Shown piece after piece: positions 8,257 through 16,949 of a stretch of 64,000 bases of DNA. The DNA is from Thalassoroseus pseudoceratinae (GTDB lineage: Bacteria > Planctomycetota > Planctomycetia > Planctomycetales > Planctomycetaceae). The stretch is from the NCBI RefSeq assembly GCF_011634775.1, contig NZ_JAALXT010000001.1:62001-126000 (forward strand), in the 5' to 3' direction. The first letter of the stretch is position 1, and every line of letters begins with the position of its first letter. The position numbers and the translations under genes are program-made. The notes under the pieces were generated by a model. That model saw only the letters and a program-made list of their open reading frames with translations, did no database searches and was not told the DNA's origin.

Positions 8257-9210
8257 TTAGCGTGTGACCGCGTACTGGGCAGGGTTGTTAAAGAATCGTG
8301 TTGCATTCGCTGCGTTGGCGAACAGATACAGTCGGTTTCGGAACCAAAGGGCGTGCTCGACCGATCCCGGTGTTGCGGTCTGGTGACCGGCTTGCGTCAC
8401 GACATCGTGTCCATCCGCGACGGGAACGTATGCCTCGGGATTGGATTTGAACTCGGCCAACGCCTGTGCCGAAGAGAAGTGATACGTCTTCGAGCCATGA
8501 TCCGTCGAATAGGCTTTGTTGGTCGGAACCAGTCGTTTTTCAAGACGAAGGGCGACCAAGCACACATTCAACGGCTTCACCGTTTTCTGCGGTTGTTTGA
8601 CTTCAACCGGCTTGCTCGGTGCGTTCGTAGCGGCCGTTTTTTCCGGCACAGACTTTGTCGGAAGATCGAACAAGTCCGCAGTCTTCGGCGGTGCCGGTTT
8701 GTGACTTTTTGCCCCCGCGGGTAGCCAGTCGGCGAATGGATCGACATCGACGGCTGCAGCGGTCTTGACCTTCGTTTCCGTCACGGCAGGTGCGGTCGAT
8801 TTTGGTTGGAAAGGCTGTTGAGGTTTAACCGCGGCTGTTTGTTTGATTGTCGAAACCGGCAGAAGACTCGGATTCGCAATGGCTGCATGCGTTACGCAAC
8901 TCGACGGAATGCACACGTCCGTGCAAGAGCCTTTCGTCCCGACTGTGACTCTCGCCGGCGGAACGCAGACGTCCGCACATGAATTCTTTCCCGGTGCCGT
9001 CGTGCCAACGTACGGGATGGCCGTTGTCGCACACGAGACTTTCCCGTTTTGCACAGCCGATTGCGGGATGCATGTCGCCGCACAGGACTTGGTATCGCCA
9101 CCAAGTGCCGACGAGGTCATTGGTCCGGTGGATAAGACAGCCATTCCAGCGAGACCGACACCCGACCAGGCCCAACGACGTAGATTCGTCCAAAGGTCAG
9201 AACGGACCAT
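8257..9210 (-). CDS. Secreted protein with Cys repeats and YHS-like C-terminus
   Basis: This is a 317-aa protein. Residues 1-38 form a long signal sequence with a hydrophobic core (GVGLAGMAVLSTG). Residues 42-110 hold four imperfect repeats of 17-18 residues, each starting SCA/T-x-x-C/A-IP (SCAATCIP, SCATTAIP, SCADVCVP, SCTDVCIP). A Pro/Lys/Thr-rich linker follows. The C-terminal ~110 residues have two YHS-like units: GSKTYHFSSAQALAEFKSNP and FRNRLYLFANAANATRFFNN, the tandem arrangement of planctomycete YHS proteins. YHS domains often bind metals, but the usual cysteines are absent here. GAGGAG five bases before the ATG supports the start. A periplasmic metal or redox role is possible but unproven. 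Confidence 0.75.
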   Translation of the reverse strand: MVRSDLWTNLRRWAWSGVGLAGMAVLSTGPMTSSALGGDTKSCAATCIPQSAVQNGKVSCATTAIPYVGTTAPGKNSCADVCVPPARVTVGTKGSCTDVCIPSSCVTHAAIANPSLLPVSTIKQTAAVKPQQPFQPKSTAPAVTETKVKTAAAVDVDPFADWLPAGAKSHKPAPPKTADLFDLPTKSVPEKTAATNAPSKPVEVKQPQKTVKPLNVCLVALRLEKRLVPTNKAYSTDHGSKTYHFSSAQALAEFKSNPEAYVPVADGHDVVTQAGHQTATPGSVEHALWFRNRLYLFANAANATRFFNNPAQYAVTR

Positions 9211-9620
9211 TTTTGCTCCTCGTCAATCAGCGAAAACCATGTTGTCCGGCTCAGTTGCCGACGCCGCGTGAATCAATCCATGCGGCGACCTATCAACCGC
9301 ATCCGGCGTTTCGGAGGGCTGTGCAGGTTGTATCGGCTGTTGGGGGCATTCGAGTTTGACCTGTCAGGAAGAATTTATCGGTTATGCGGTCGTTTCCGAG
9401 AGCAAAACCGAAATCAACGGCCAAAACACCCCAGTTTCACAGTCCGGAGGCGTCAGACACGTTGGTCCGCCAATGTCGCGTTTGATGAATTCTTCAACGA
9501 AATTGGGTAGAATCAGCAGATTGAGCGAAACGCTCTCCATTCCTCTGTGCAAATTCCGTTGGGATCGGTTTCGCTCGACGCCGACAAAACTTTGAAAAGT
9601 CCTCCGACCCTTTCGACAAC
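9211..9620. other. Divergent intergenic region, no gene seen
   Basis: This 410-bp region separates the divergent YHS-like gene and the DUF1587/DUF1592 operon. Short open frames on the plus strand (for example 9268-9510) have no recognisable domain, no convincing ribosome-binding site and Arg-rich shadow-like composition. It must hold the promoters of both neighbours, but I cannot point to a convincing -35/-10 pair. Confidence 0.5.
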
Positions 9621-12128
9621 ATGACCACACGCGTCCTTCTCGTATTCTTTGCATCGCTCGCGACTCCTGCCTGGGCCGATTCGTACCCGGCGGAAATCTC
9701 ACCGATCCTAAAGCAGTACTGTCTCGACTGCCATGGCCCCGATCTGGCCGAGGGAAATCTTCGAGTGGATCAGCTCACTCAGGATTTCTCCGATCGAGAC
9801 AACGCGTTGGCTTGGATTGAGGTGCGAAACCAAATCAATCTGGGCCAGATGCCGCCCGATGGTGAGCCAAAGCCATCGGTGAAGTGGGTGGAATCGACTT
9901 CGAAGTGGATTGCCGCTGGCTTGCGAGAAGCGGAGCGAAATCGCACGAGCACCGATGGGCGAATTTTGCTGCGGCGGATGAATCGACACGAATACACAAA
10001 TACGATCGCCGACTTGCTAGCGATGAAGTTCCCCACCGGCGAGAGTCCGCTCGATGTGCTGCCACCGGATGGGACAGCGGAAGGCTTCGATAAAGTCAGT
10101 ACGGCGTTGCTGCTCGATCCATCGTTGATGTCGCATTATTACGAAGTTGCACGCCGGATCGCAGACCGAGCCATTGTGGATGGACCGCCCAAGTTCCCCA
10201 CCGCAACCATGCGGTTGGAATACGAAGAGATGGCCGACAGCGTCGCCATTGGTTATCTCGTGACACGGTTGGGCATGAAGACAGTTCCCGGTGGGCTGCA
10301 ACTCATCGAGGGTTCCACACGCTCATTCGGCATGTTGCGTTATCCCGGACGACGAGACAACAACGTCGCGCCGGTCAACGGATACTATCGCTTCACCATT
10401 CGTGCAGCTGCTCACCCGGGGGCGGACGGCACGGTTCCACGATTGCGACTCAGCCACAGTCATCCCGATGACAACATGCGGACGATTATGGAATTCGATG
10501 TGAAAGCCCCCTGGGACAAACCGAAGGAGTACACGGTTGTTGTTCCGCGAGACACACTTGGTGGCGAACTCAACATTCGGATTCTGAACGAAACCAAGTT
10601 GTACATGGGGCAGCGGCCGGGCGAAAACTTTATGCGTCGCAATGGCGAGATTGGCAAGCAAGGCAATTTTGCCGAGACACTGCGACTGAAGGGGCGCAAA
10701 ATCGCGGAAGGTTGGGGAGGGGATCGCTCGACCCCCGATCCCGAAAAACTAGACATCACCCAATTTCCACGGGTGTTCTTAGACTACCTCGAAGTTGAAG
10801 GGCCACTCTATGATCAGTGGCCGCCCAAAAGTCACACCACGCTTCTATTCCGTGGCGAAGATGCTCGCGAAGATATGGAATACGCTCGCGAAATCTTCCG
10901 TCGCTTTCTACCCCGCGCATGGCGACGACCGATTCGCGAAGCGGAAATTGAACCGATCCTGCGTGTCGTGAAAACCGAGTTGGAGCATGAGGAAACCTTC
11001 CATGAAGCCATTCGCGTCGGTCTGGCGGCAGCACTGACCTCACCGAAGTTCCTCTATCTCGTCGAGCCACAATCGACCGACGCTCGTCAATTTCGTGAAC
11101 TCAACGACTACGAGATTGCCTCGCGATTATCGTACTTCTTGTGGAGTTCAATGCCGGATAAGGAACTATTCAAGGCGGCAAAAGCAGGTGATCTGACGGA
11201 CCCCGCCAAACGCACCGCTCAAGTCGATCGCATGTTGGCCGATCCCAAAGCGAATCGGTTCGTCGAAGGTTTCGCCCGACAGTGGCTGCGAACCGAGACC
11301 TTTCTCAACTTTACTCCCGACCAATATCTGTACCGAGAATACGACGACCGACTCGCGGACGCCGTCGTTCAGGAACCGCTTGAGTTCTTCCGCACCATTA
11401 TGCAGAACGACCTGAGCGCGCTGAATTTCCTCGATTCCGATTTTCTTGTTATCAATGATCGGTTGGCTGAACATTATGGGATTGAAGGTGTCGAAGGTGA
11501 GGAATTCCGAACCGTGAATCTGCCGGCGAATTCGCGTCGTGGCGGCTTGCTGGCGATGGCGGGTGTGCATCAAGCGGGATCGGATGGCATTCGCACGAAA
11601 CCCGTCTCGCGAGCCGTCTACGTACGGGAAGTCCTCTTCAACGATCCGCCCGATCCACCGCCGCCAAATGCTGGTGAAGTCGAACCGAACATCAAGGGCG
11701 AACGGCTTACGGTGCGAGAGCGGCTCTTGCAGCATCAAGAAATCGAAGCTTGTGCCGCATGTCATCGGTCGCTCGACCCTTACGGTTTAGCACTTGAGAA
11801 CTTCAACGTCATCGGAGCATGGCGGGAATCTCAAGATGGCGAGAACTTTCGCGGAAACAACCGCCCCACCATTGATGCCAGCGGTCGCCTACCCAACGGA
11901 ACCGATTTCGGCAACTTCGAGGAATTCCGTCAATTGCTGCGTTCACAAGACGACCGTTTCCGCCGGGCACTCGCGGAGAAACTCTTCGTCTATGCTCTCG
12001 GGCGGGCAATCGAACCAACTGACGACCCCGCAATCTCAAAAGCCGTTTCCGACTTGAAGGCCAACGGCGATACGTTTCGTTCACTCATTCAATCACTCGT
12101 GAATAGCAAGGCGTTCGTGACCAAATGA
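9621..12128 (+). CDS. Planctomycete cytochrome-type protein (DUF1587/DUF1592/DUF1588/DUF1585)
   Basis: This 835-aa exported protein has a signal peptide in residues 1-20 (MTTRVLLVFFASLATPAWAD). An N-terminal PSCyt-type cytochrome c motif CLDCH sits at residues 34-38. DUF1587 follows (MNRHEYTNTIADLL near residue 120), then DUF1595 and DUF1592 (LNDYEIASRLSYFLW), and DUF1588, which has its own CAACH at residues 711-715 in the phrase ACAACHRSLDPYGLALENF. DUF1585 ends it. Two CxxCH motifs suggest covalent haem and an electron-transfer or periplasmic oxidase function; the real substrate of these families is unknown. The stop overlaps the start of the DUF1552 gene by four bases (ATGA), indicating translational coupling. 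It is the first gene of a plus-strand operon. Confidence 0.93.
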   Translation: MTTRVLLVFFASLATPAWADSYPAEISPILKQYCLDCHGPDLAEGNLRVDQLTQDFSDRDNALAWIEVRNQINLGQMPPDGEPKPSVKWVESTSKWIAAGLREAERNRTSTDGRILLRRMNRHEYTNTIADLLAMKFPTGESPLDVLPPDGTAEGFDKVSTALLLDPSLMSHYYEVARRIADRAIVDGPPKFPTATMRLEYEEMADSVAIGYLVTRLGMKTVPGGLQLIEGSTRSFGMLRYPGRRDNNVAPVNGYYRFTIRAAAHPGADGTVPRLRLSHSHPDDNMRTIMEFDVKAPWDKPKEYTVVVPRDTLGGELNIRILNETKLYMGQRPGENFMRRNGEIGKQGNFAETLRLKGRKIAEGWGGDRSTPDPEKLDITQFPRVFLDYLEVEGPLYDQWPPKSHTTLLFRGEDAREDMEYAREIFRRFLPRAWRRPIREAEIEPILRVVKTELEHEETFHEAIRVGLAAALTSPKFLYLVEPQSTDARQFRELNDYEIASRLSYFLWSSMPDKELFKAAKAGDLTDPAKRTAQVDRMLADPKANRFVEGFARQWLRTETFLNFTPDQYLYREYDDRLADAVVQEPLEFFRTIMQNDLSALNFLDSDFLVINDRLAEHYGIEGVEGEEFRTVNLPANSRRGGLLAMAGVHQAGSDGIRTKPVSRAVYVREVLFNDPPDPPPPNAGEVEPNIKGERLTVRERLLQHQEIEACAACHRSLDPYGLALENFNVIGAWRESQDGENFRGNNRPTIDASGRLPNGTDFGNFEEFRQLLRSQDDRFRRALAEKLFVYALGRAIEPTDDPAISKAVSDLKANGDTFRSLIQSLVNSKAFVTK

Positions 12129-13444
12129 ACTTTCTAAATGCAAAACCGATTGATCGACGTACCTTCCTCCGCGGAACCGGTGCGTGTCTCGCGTTGCCTT
12201 GGCTCGAAGCGATGATGCCCCGTGGTGCGTTCGCCGCCTCGTCACCAGAGGTCGTGCCACGCATGGGGATGTTCTACTTCGGCACGGGAATGAACATGCG
12301 ACAGTTCTATCCAGAAGGATTCGGTCCCGACGCGAAGATGTCCCGAATTCTCAAGCCGATGGAAAACCATCGGGGCAACTTCACCGTGCTGTCCAATACG
12401 TGGCTCAACGAAGGCGGCGGACACGATGGTGCCTATCCGTTTGCGACTTCGATTGCACGCGGCGAGAAGCAAACGATCTCACCGGATCAGCTCGCTGCTG
12501 AGATTCACGGAAAGCACACGCGGTTTCCTTCGCTTCAGTTTTCCGTCAAACGTGGCACGGGATTTGGAAGCCAAGTATTGGCGACCATTTCCTGGAATCG
12601 GCAAGGTGTTCCGTTGGCCGCCGAGAACGATCCGCAAACCATCTTCAATCGGTTGTTCAAGCCGAATAGTGAGGAGCAGCAAGCCCGTCAAGGGGACGAA
12701 TTCCGCCAACGCGGTAGTGTGCTTGATGCCATTCTGACCGACGCAAAACAACTCGAAGGCAAACTCGGCCAAGCCGATCGTCGGCAACTCGATCAGTATT
12801 TCAACTCGATCCGTGAAGTTGAGCAAACCCTCAAACGGGAAATCGATTGGGCCGACCGTCCGAAACCGACGCCGAACCTCAAGGGGTACGGCGATTATGA
12901 AAATGCCCCGACTCCAGAGGGCAACGGTAAATTCGTCTACGACACCTACGCGAAACTGATGTACGACTTAATCGCGTTGGCCTTCCAAACGGATTCCACC
13001 CGCGTGATCTCCTATGTCGTACGGACCGAACTCGCCGGTGGGGTTTATCCTGAGTTTGGCGTGTCGAAGGGGTATCACGAACTCACGCATCACGGCAATG
13101 ATCCGAAGAATCTCGAAGAGCTCGCTAAGGTTGATACCATCTACATGAAACATTGGAGCTATTTCCTCGACCGTCTCGCTTCCATTCAAGACGGTGACGG
13201 ATCGTTGCTCGACCACACGATGCTCGGTTTCTCCAGTGGCATGGGGATTGGTCACAGCAAAGATCTTCTGCCGACAGTCCTTTCCGGTGGTGGCCGTTTG
13301 GGGATCAATCATCAAACGCATTTGGAACTCAAAGAGCAAACACCGTTGGCTTCGGTGTGGCATACCATGATCGACAAAATGGGCGTCCCCACCGAGACGA
13401 AGTACCAAGACAGCACGGGCGTGATCGGAGAACTCGTCGGATGA
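12125..13444 (+). CDS. DUF1552 domain protein, Tat-exported
   Basis: This 439-aa protein starts in the ATGA overlap with the previous gene. The N-terminus IDRRTFLRGTGACLALPWLE is a Tat signal. DUF1552 features are the early RMGMFYFGTGMNMRQFYPEG, the middle LEGKLGQADRRQLDQYFNSI helix and the late GSLLDHTMLGFSSGMGIGHS segment. DUF1552 proteins are almost always encoded next to the DUF1587/DUF1592 cytochrome protein, as here, and the two probably act together in the periplasm; the reaction is unknown. Its stop overlaps the start of the FGE-like gene by four bases (ATGA), so three genes in a row are translationally coupled. Confidence 0.95.
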   Translation: MNFLNAKPIDRRTFLRGTGACLALPWLEAMMPRGAFAASSPEVVPRMGMFYFGTGMNMRQFYPEGFGPDAKMSRILKPMENHRGNFTVLSNTWLNEGGGHDGAYPFATSIARGEKQTISPDQLAAEIHGKHTRFPSLQFSVKRGTGFGSQVLATISWNRQGVPLAAENDPQTIFNRLFKPNSEEQQARQGDEFRQRGSVLDAILTDAKQLEGKLGQADRRQLDQYFNSIREVEQTLKREIDWADRPKPTPNLKGYGDYENAPTPEGNGKFVYDTYAKLMYDLIALAFQTDSTRVISYVVRTELAGGVYPEFGVSKGYHELTHHGNDPKNLEELAKVDTIYMKHWSYFLDRLASIQDGDGSLLDHTMLGFSSGMGIGHSKDLLPTVLSGGGRLGINHQTHLELKEQTPLASVWHTMIDKMGVPTETKYQDSTGVIGELVG

Positions 13445-14532
13445 GTGGCCAATCGAAACCAGGACGACATCGACTGATCACCTTGTTACTGTCTCTCCTC
13501 GTTGCTGGAATTTGCGGCCCGGAGAACAACAGGATCAGTGCCGCTGATGGACCGAACGAGTCATCGAAGACGCTTCCGGACATGAAATTCGTTTCGGTCG
13601 CGTCGGGTGAATACGTGCGGGGGTTTGAGTCCTCAAACCAACGTGAACGACATTTCGCGATCGTCCACCAATACAGTAACTCGCAAAACTTCGGAAACGA
13701 GAAGCCCTCGCATCGTGTGAAGATCAGCAAGGGGTTTGCCATCGCCGCGACCGAAGTCACTGTGGCTCAATTTCGCAAGTTCGTCGAAGCAACGAATCAC
13801 AAAACGGACGCGGAAAAGAACGGCGGAGCACTCGGCTGCTTTCCAGATGAACGGGATTACGTTGATCGCTTCCATAAATCTCCGGAGATCACTTGGCGAA
13901 CTCCGGGGTTTGAACAATCGGACGAACATCCCGTCGTCTGTGTGAGCTGGAACGATGCAAACGCATTTTGTCAGTGGCTCTCGAAAGAGGACGGTCAGAA
14001 ATACCGCTTGCCGAGTGAAGCGGAATGGGAATACGCGTGCCGTGCCGGAAAATCGACTTGGTATTCCTGGGGAGAAGATCCCGATTTGGCCTACGAACAT
14101 GGCAACGTTGCGGATGGAGCATTGGAAGCCGCACAGCCTAAGACTACACAATACCAACGTGCCGTTCGACTCGGAGCAGACGAGGGGGACGGTGTCGTCT
14201 TCACGGCAAAGGTTGGAAGTTACCGACCGAACCCGTGGGGGCTTTTCGATATGCATGGCAACGTCTGGGAATGGTGCCAAGACCGCTGGGCTTCCGATGA
14301 ATATGAACGCTATTTCGACGGGGTCCCTCGTCAGAAGCGGAAAGATGTCGTCGTCACCGATCCAGTGTTTCTGGAAAAAACAGAACAACACGAATTCGGT
14401 GATTGGCGTTCGATTCGCGGCGGTGGTTGGACATGTGCGCCCGCGGCCGTTCGGTGCTCGATCCGCACGTTCGCCGAAGCGGCTGACGCAACTGTCTACA
14501 CTGGTTTTCGAATCGTCAGAGAACTTCCTTAG
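13441..14532 (+). CDS. Formylglycine-generating-enzyme-like (SUMF1 family) protein
   Basis: A 363-aa exported protein. The ATG at 13441 lies in an ATGA overlap with the DUF1552 stop; a more upstream start would run deep into that gene. The N-terminus has a signal peptide (LITLLLSLLVAGICG). The rest is the FGE-sulfatase (C-type-lectin) fold: FVSVASGEYVRGF, ATEVTVAQFRKFVEATNH, PVVCVSWNDANAFCQWLS, YRLPSEAEWEYACRAG, NPWGLFDMHGNVWEWCQDRW and the closing RGGGWTCAPAAVRC...GFRIVREL. In true FGE the two catalytic cysteines are five residues apart in the final RGG-S-W block; here the first is present but the second is seven residues on, so catalytic sulfatase maturation is doubtful. No sulfatase gene is in the window. 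A structural or binding role with DUF1552 is possible. Confidence 0.88.
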   Translation: MSGQSKPGRHRLITLLLSLLVAGICGPENNRISAADGPNESSKTLPDMKFVSVASGEYVRGFESSNQRERHFAIVHQYSNSQNFGNEKPSHRVKISKGFAIAATEVTVAQFRKFVEATNHKTDAEKNGGALGCFPDERDYVDRFHKSPEITWRTPGFEQSDEHPVVCVSWNDANAFCQWLSKEDGQKYRLPSEAEWEYACRAGKSTWYSWGEDPDLAYEHGNVADGALEAAQPKTTQYQRAVRLGADEGDGVVFTAKVGSYRPNPWGLFDMHGNVWEWCQDRWASDEYERYFDGVPRQKRKDVVVTDPVFLEKTEQHEFGDWRSIRGGGWTCAPAAVRCSIRTFAEAADATVYTGFRIVRELP

Positions 14533-14588
14533 ACGGCACGACGAATCAAGCTGATCTTCCAACAACACCGGTTCCGTGCCCTTCCTCA

Positions 14589-16940
14589 ATGAGTCTGCAA
14601 ACAATGCGTTGTGTTATCGTCCTTGGAATTCTACTCGGCAGCGTCTCAGGAATTGTTGCTGAGGATCGCATTGAACGCGCGCTCTCATTTGGAAGTCGAA
14701 CGGCGAACACGGTCTTCCGCGATCGCGTCTCTCCGAATTGGCTACCGGGAAATGAGGCATTCTGGTACCGAGTGCAAACTGGCTCGCAATCGCATGAGTT
14801 CGTACTGATCGACGCGAAAACAGGCGAACGCAAGACCGCGAAGCGTTTGCCGGAACTCGAACTTCCGAAGGCCAATCCGGAACGCACGTCTCAGTTGACG
14901 GCTCGGCACCGACGGACCCGACGAAATGGAAATGAATCGGAAATCATTTTCGTCAATCAACTCAAAATGGATGTTCGCATCTATTGGCTTAATCACGACG
15001 GCCGCCGCATTCCCTACGGGTTGATCAAACCAAGCGACACGCGTCCTCAACACACGTTCGCCGGGCACGTCTGGTTGATCGAGAGTTCCACCGGTGAAGA
15101 ACTCGCGACCATCGAGGCCAGCGAGACTTCCCGAATTGTGGAAATCGACGGCAAAATGCGGTCGCGGGAACAGACAGAGAAACGACGAAAACCCCGTGGA
15201 ACGCCTTCCGCCAATGGTCGATGGTCTGCGTGGGTCGATGACGGGATTGTCATGCTCGAAGATCGAGAAACGGGAGAGACGACCCAACTCAAAACGGACT
15301 TCGATGGAAAATCGCCGTACCGTGGCCGCATCTTTTGGGCACCGAACTCGTCTGCTTTCGTTGTCAGTAATACGGCCCCGGTCTCCCGCCGTGAAGTGAC
15401 GATCGTCGAGTCATCCCCGACCGATCAACTTCAACCCAAACGGGTCGAGTTCAAATACACCAAACCCGGTGATCCACTGCCGAAGCCTGTCCCGGTCTTG
15501 TTTCGAGTTAATGACGCGGACCATCAATGGCAGGCCATATCCACCAAATTGTTTCCGAATCCATTCACGCAATCGGATTCTTTGCCGGTGATTTGGTCGC
15601 CGGATAGCCGTGAGTTCTACTTCAATTACAACGAGCGAGGTCATCAACGATATCGAGTTCTCGCCGCGAATGTCGAGACGGGTGATGTGCGAATAATCGT
15701 TGAAGAAACCTCGGACACATTCATCAACTACAGTGGGAAGGGGTGGCGGCGTTGGCTACATGATTCCGGCGAACTCATTTGGATGAGCGAACGCGACGGC
15801 TGGTGTCATCTCTGGCGATATGATGTCGACACTGCGAAGGTCAAAAACCGAATTACACAGGGCACCTGGCCGGTTCGAGAAGTGCTGCACGTGGACGAAG
15901 ACCGGCAAGAAATTTGGTTCATGGCGAGTGGACTTAGGACGGACGAAGACCCCTATCACTTGCATCTTTGCCGAGTGAATTTCGATGGCAGTCAGTTTCG
16001 ACAACTCACGACTGCAGACGGCAATCATCACATCGAGTTTTCACCAGACCGCAAATTCTTCATCGCCCGTTGGTCGCGGGTTGATCATCCGCCGGTGCAC
16101 GAATTGCGACGTTCGGCCGATGGAAGTCTCGTCTGCCAACTTGAAGAAGCCGACATCGAACCGCTGTTAAACACTGGTTGGTCAATGCCGGAACGGTTCG
16201 TGGCCGCCGGGCGTGATGGCAAAACCGAGATTCACGGTTTGCTGATCAAGCCATCGAACTTTGACCCGAGCCAATCGTATCCGGTGGTCGAGAATATCTA
16301 CGCCGGTCCGCACTCAGCTCATGTGCCAAAAGATTTTGGTCGAATGACCGGCTTGTACCGCGTTGCCGAACTTGGCTTTGTGGTCGTGAAAATCGATGGT
16401 ATGGGCACAAATCATCGGGGCAAGACGTTCCATGACGTGTGCTGGAAGAACCTCAAGGATGCCGGGTTTCCCGACCGCATCGCCTGGATCAAAACCGCCG
16501 CCGAGAGTCGTCCTTGGATGGACTTATCGCGAGTTGGAATCTATGGCGGAAGTGCAGGCGGACAAAATGCGATGCGAGCATTGCTCGATCATCACGACTT
16601 CTACAAAGTCGCGGTCGCGGACTGCGGGTGTCACGATAATCGCATGGACAAGATTTGGTGGAACGAACAGTGGATGGGTTGGCCGATCGACGAGAGTTAT
16701 CAGCAAAACTCAAACGCCGTCGATGCACACAAGCTCGAAGGCGAATTGCTATTGATTGTTGGTGAACTCGATCGGAATGTCGATCCCGCGAGTACAATGC
16801 AGGTCGTCGGCGCACTCCAAAAAGCCGGGAAGCGGTTCGAGTTCATGCCGATCATCGGAGCCGGGCATGGCGCAGCAGAAACTCCATACGGAAATCGAAT
16901 CCGCATGGAGTTTCTCACTCGGCATCTGCTAGCACCGTGA
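14589..16940 (+). CDS. S9 (DPP-IV/prolyl oligopeptidase) family peptidase with VHL-beta-like domain
   Basis: This 783-aa exported serine peptidase has a signal peptide ending near residue 24. Residues about 117-172 match the beta domain of the von Hippel-Lindau protein (IIFVNQLKMDVRIYWLNHDG, IPYGLIKPSDTRPQHTF, AGHVWLIES). A DPP-IV-type beta-propeller follows (residues ~180-530). The C-terminal alpha/beta-hydrolase has the triad S655 (GGSAGG), D728 (GELDRNVDP) and H760 (GAGHGAAE). Such enzymes remove dipeptides, usually Xaa-Pro, from peptide N-termini. It begins 57 bp after the FGE-like gene and probably belongs to the same transcript. M6 at 14604 is an alternative start with a shorter signal peptide. 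The VHL-like insertion is unusual and is discussed in the findings. Confidence 0.93.
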   Translation: MSLQTMRCVIVLGILLGSVSGIVAEDRIERALSFGSRTANTVFRDRVSPNWLPGNEAFWYRVQTGSQSHEFVLIDAKTGERKTAKRLPELELPKANPERTSQLTARHRRTRRNGNESEIIFVNQLKMDVRIYWLNHDGRRIPYGLIKPSDTRPQHTFAGHVWLIESSTGEELATIEASETSRIVEIDGKMRSREQTEKRRKPRGTPSANGRWSAWVDDGIVMLEDRETGETTQLKTDFDGKSPYRGRIFWAPNSSAFVVSNTAPVSRREVTIVESSPTDQLQPKRVEFKYTKPGDPLPKPVPVLFRVNDADHQWQAISTKLFPNPFTQSDSLPVIWSPDSREFYFNYNERGHQRYRVLAANVETGDVRIIVEETSDTFINYSGKGWRRWLHDSGELIWMSERDGWCHLWRYDVDTAKVKNRITQGTWPVREVLHVDEDRQEIWFMASGLRTDEDPYHLHLCRVNFDGSQFRQLTTADGNHHIEFSPDRKFFIARWSRVDHPPVHELRRSADGSLVCQLEEADIEPLLNTGWSMPERFVAAGRDGKTEIHGLLIKPSNFDPSQSYPVVENIYAGPHSAHVPKDFGRMTGLYRVAELGFVVVKIDGMGTNHRGKTFHDVCWKNLKDAGFPDRIAWIKTAAESRPWMDLSRVGIYGGSAGGQNAMRALLDHHDFYKVAVADCGCHDNRMDKIWWNEQWMGWPIDESYQQNSNAVDAHKLEGELLLIVGELDRNVDPASTMQVVGALQKAGKRFEFMPIIGAGHGAAETPYGNRIRMEFLTRHLLAP

Positions 16941-16949
16941 CGATGCTGA

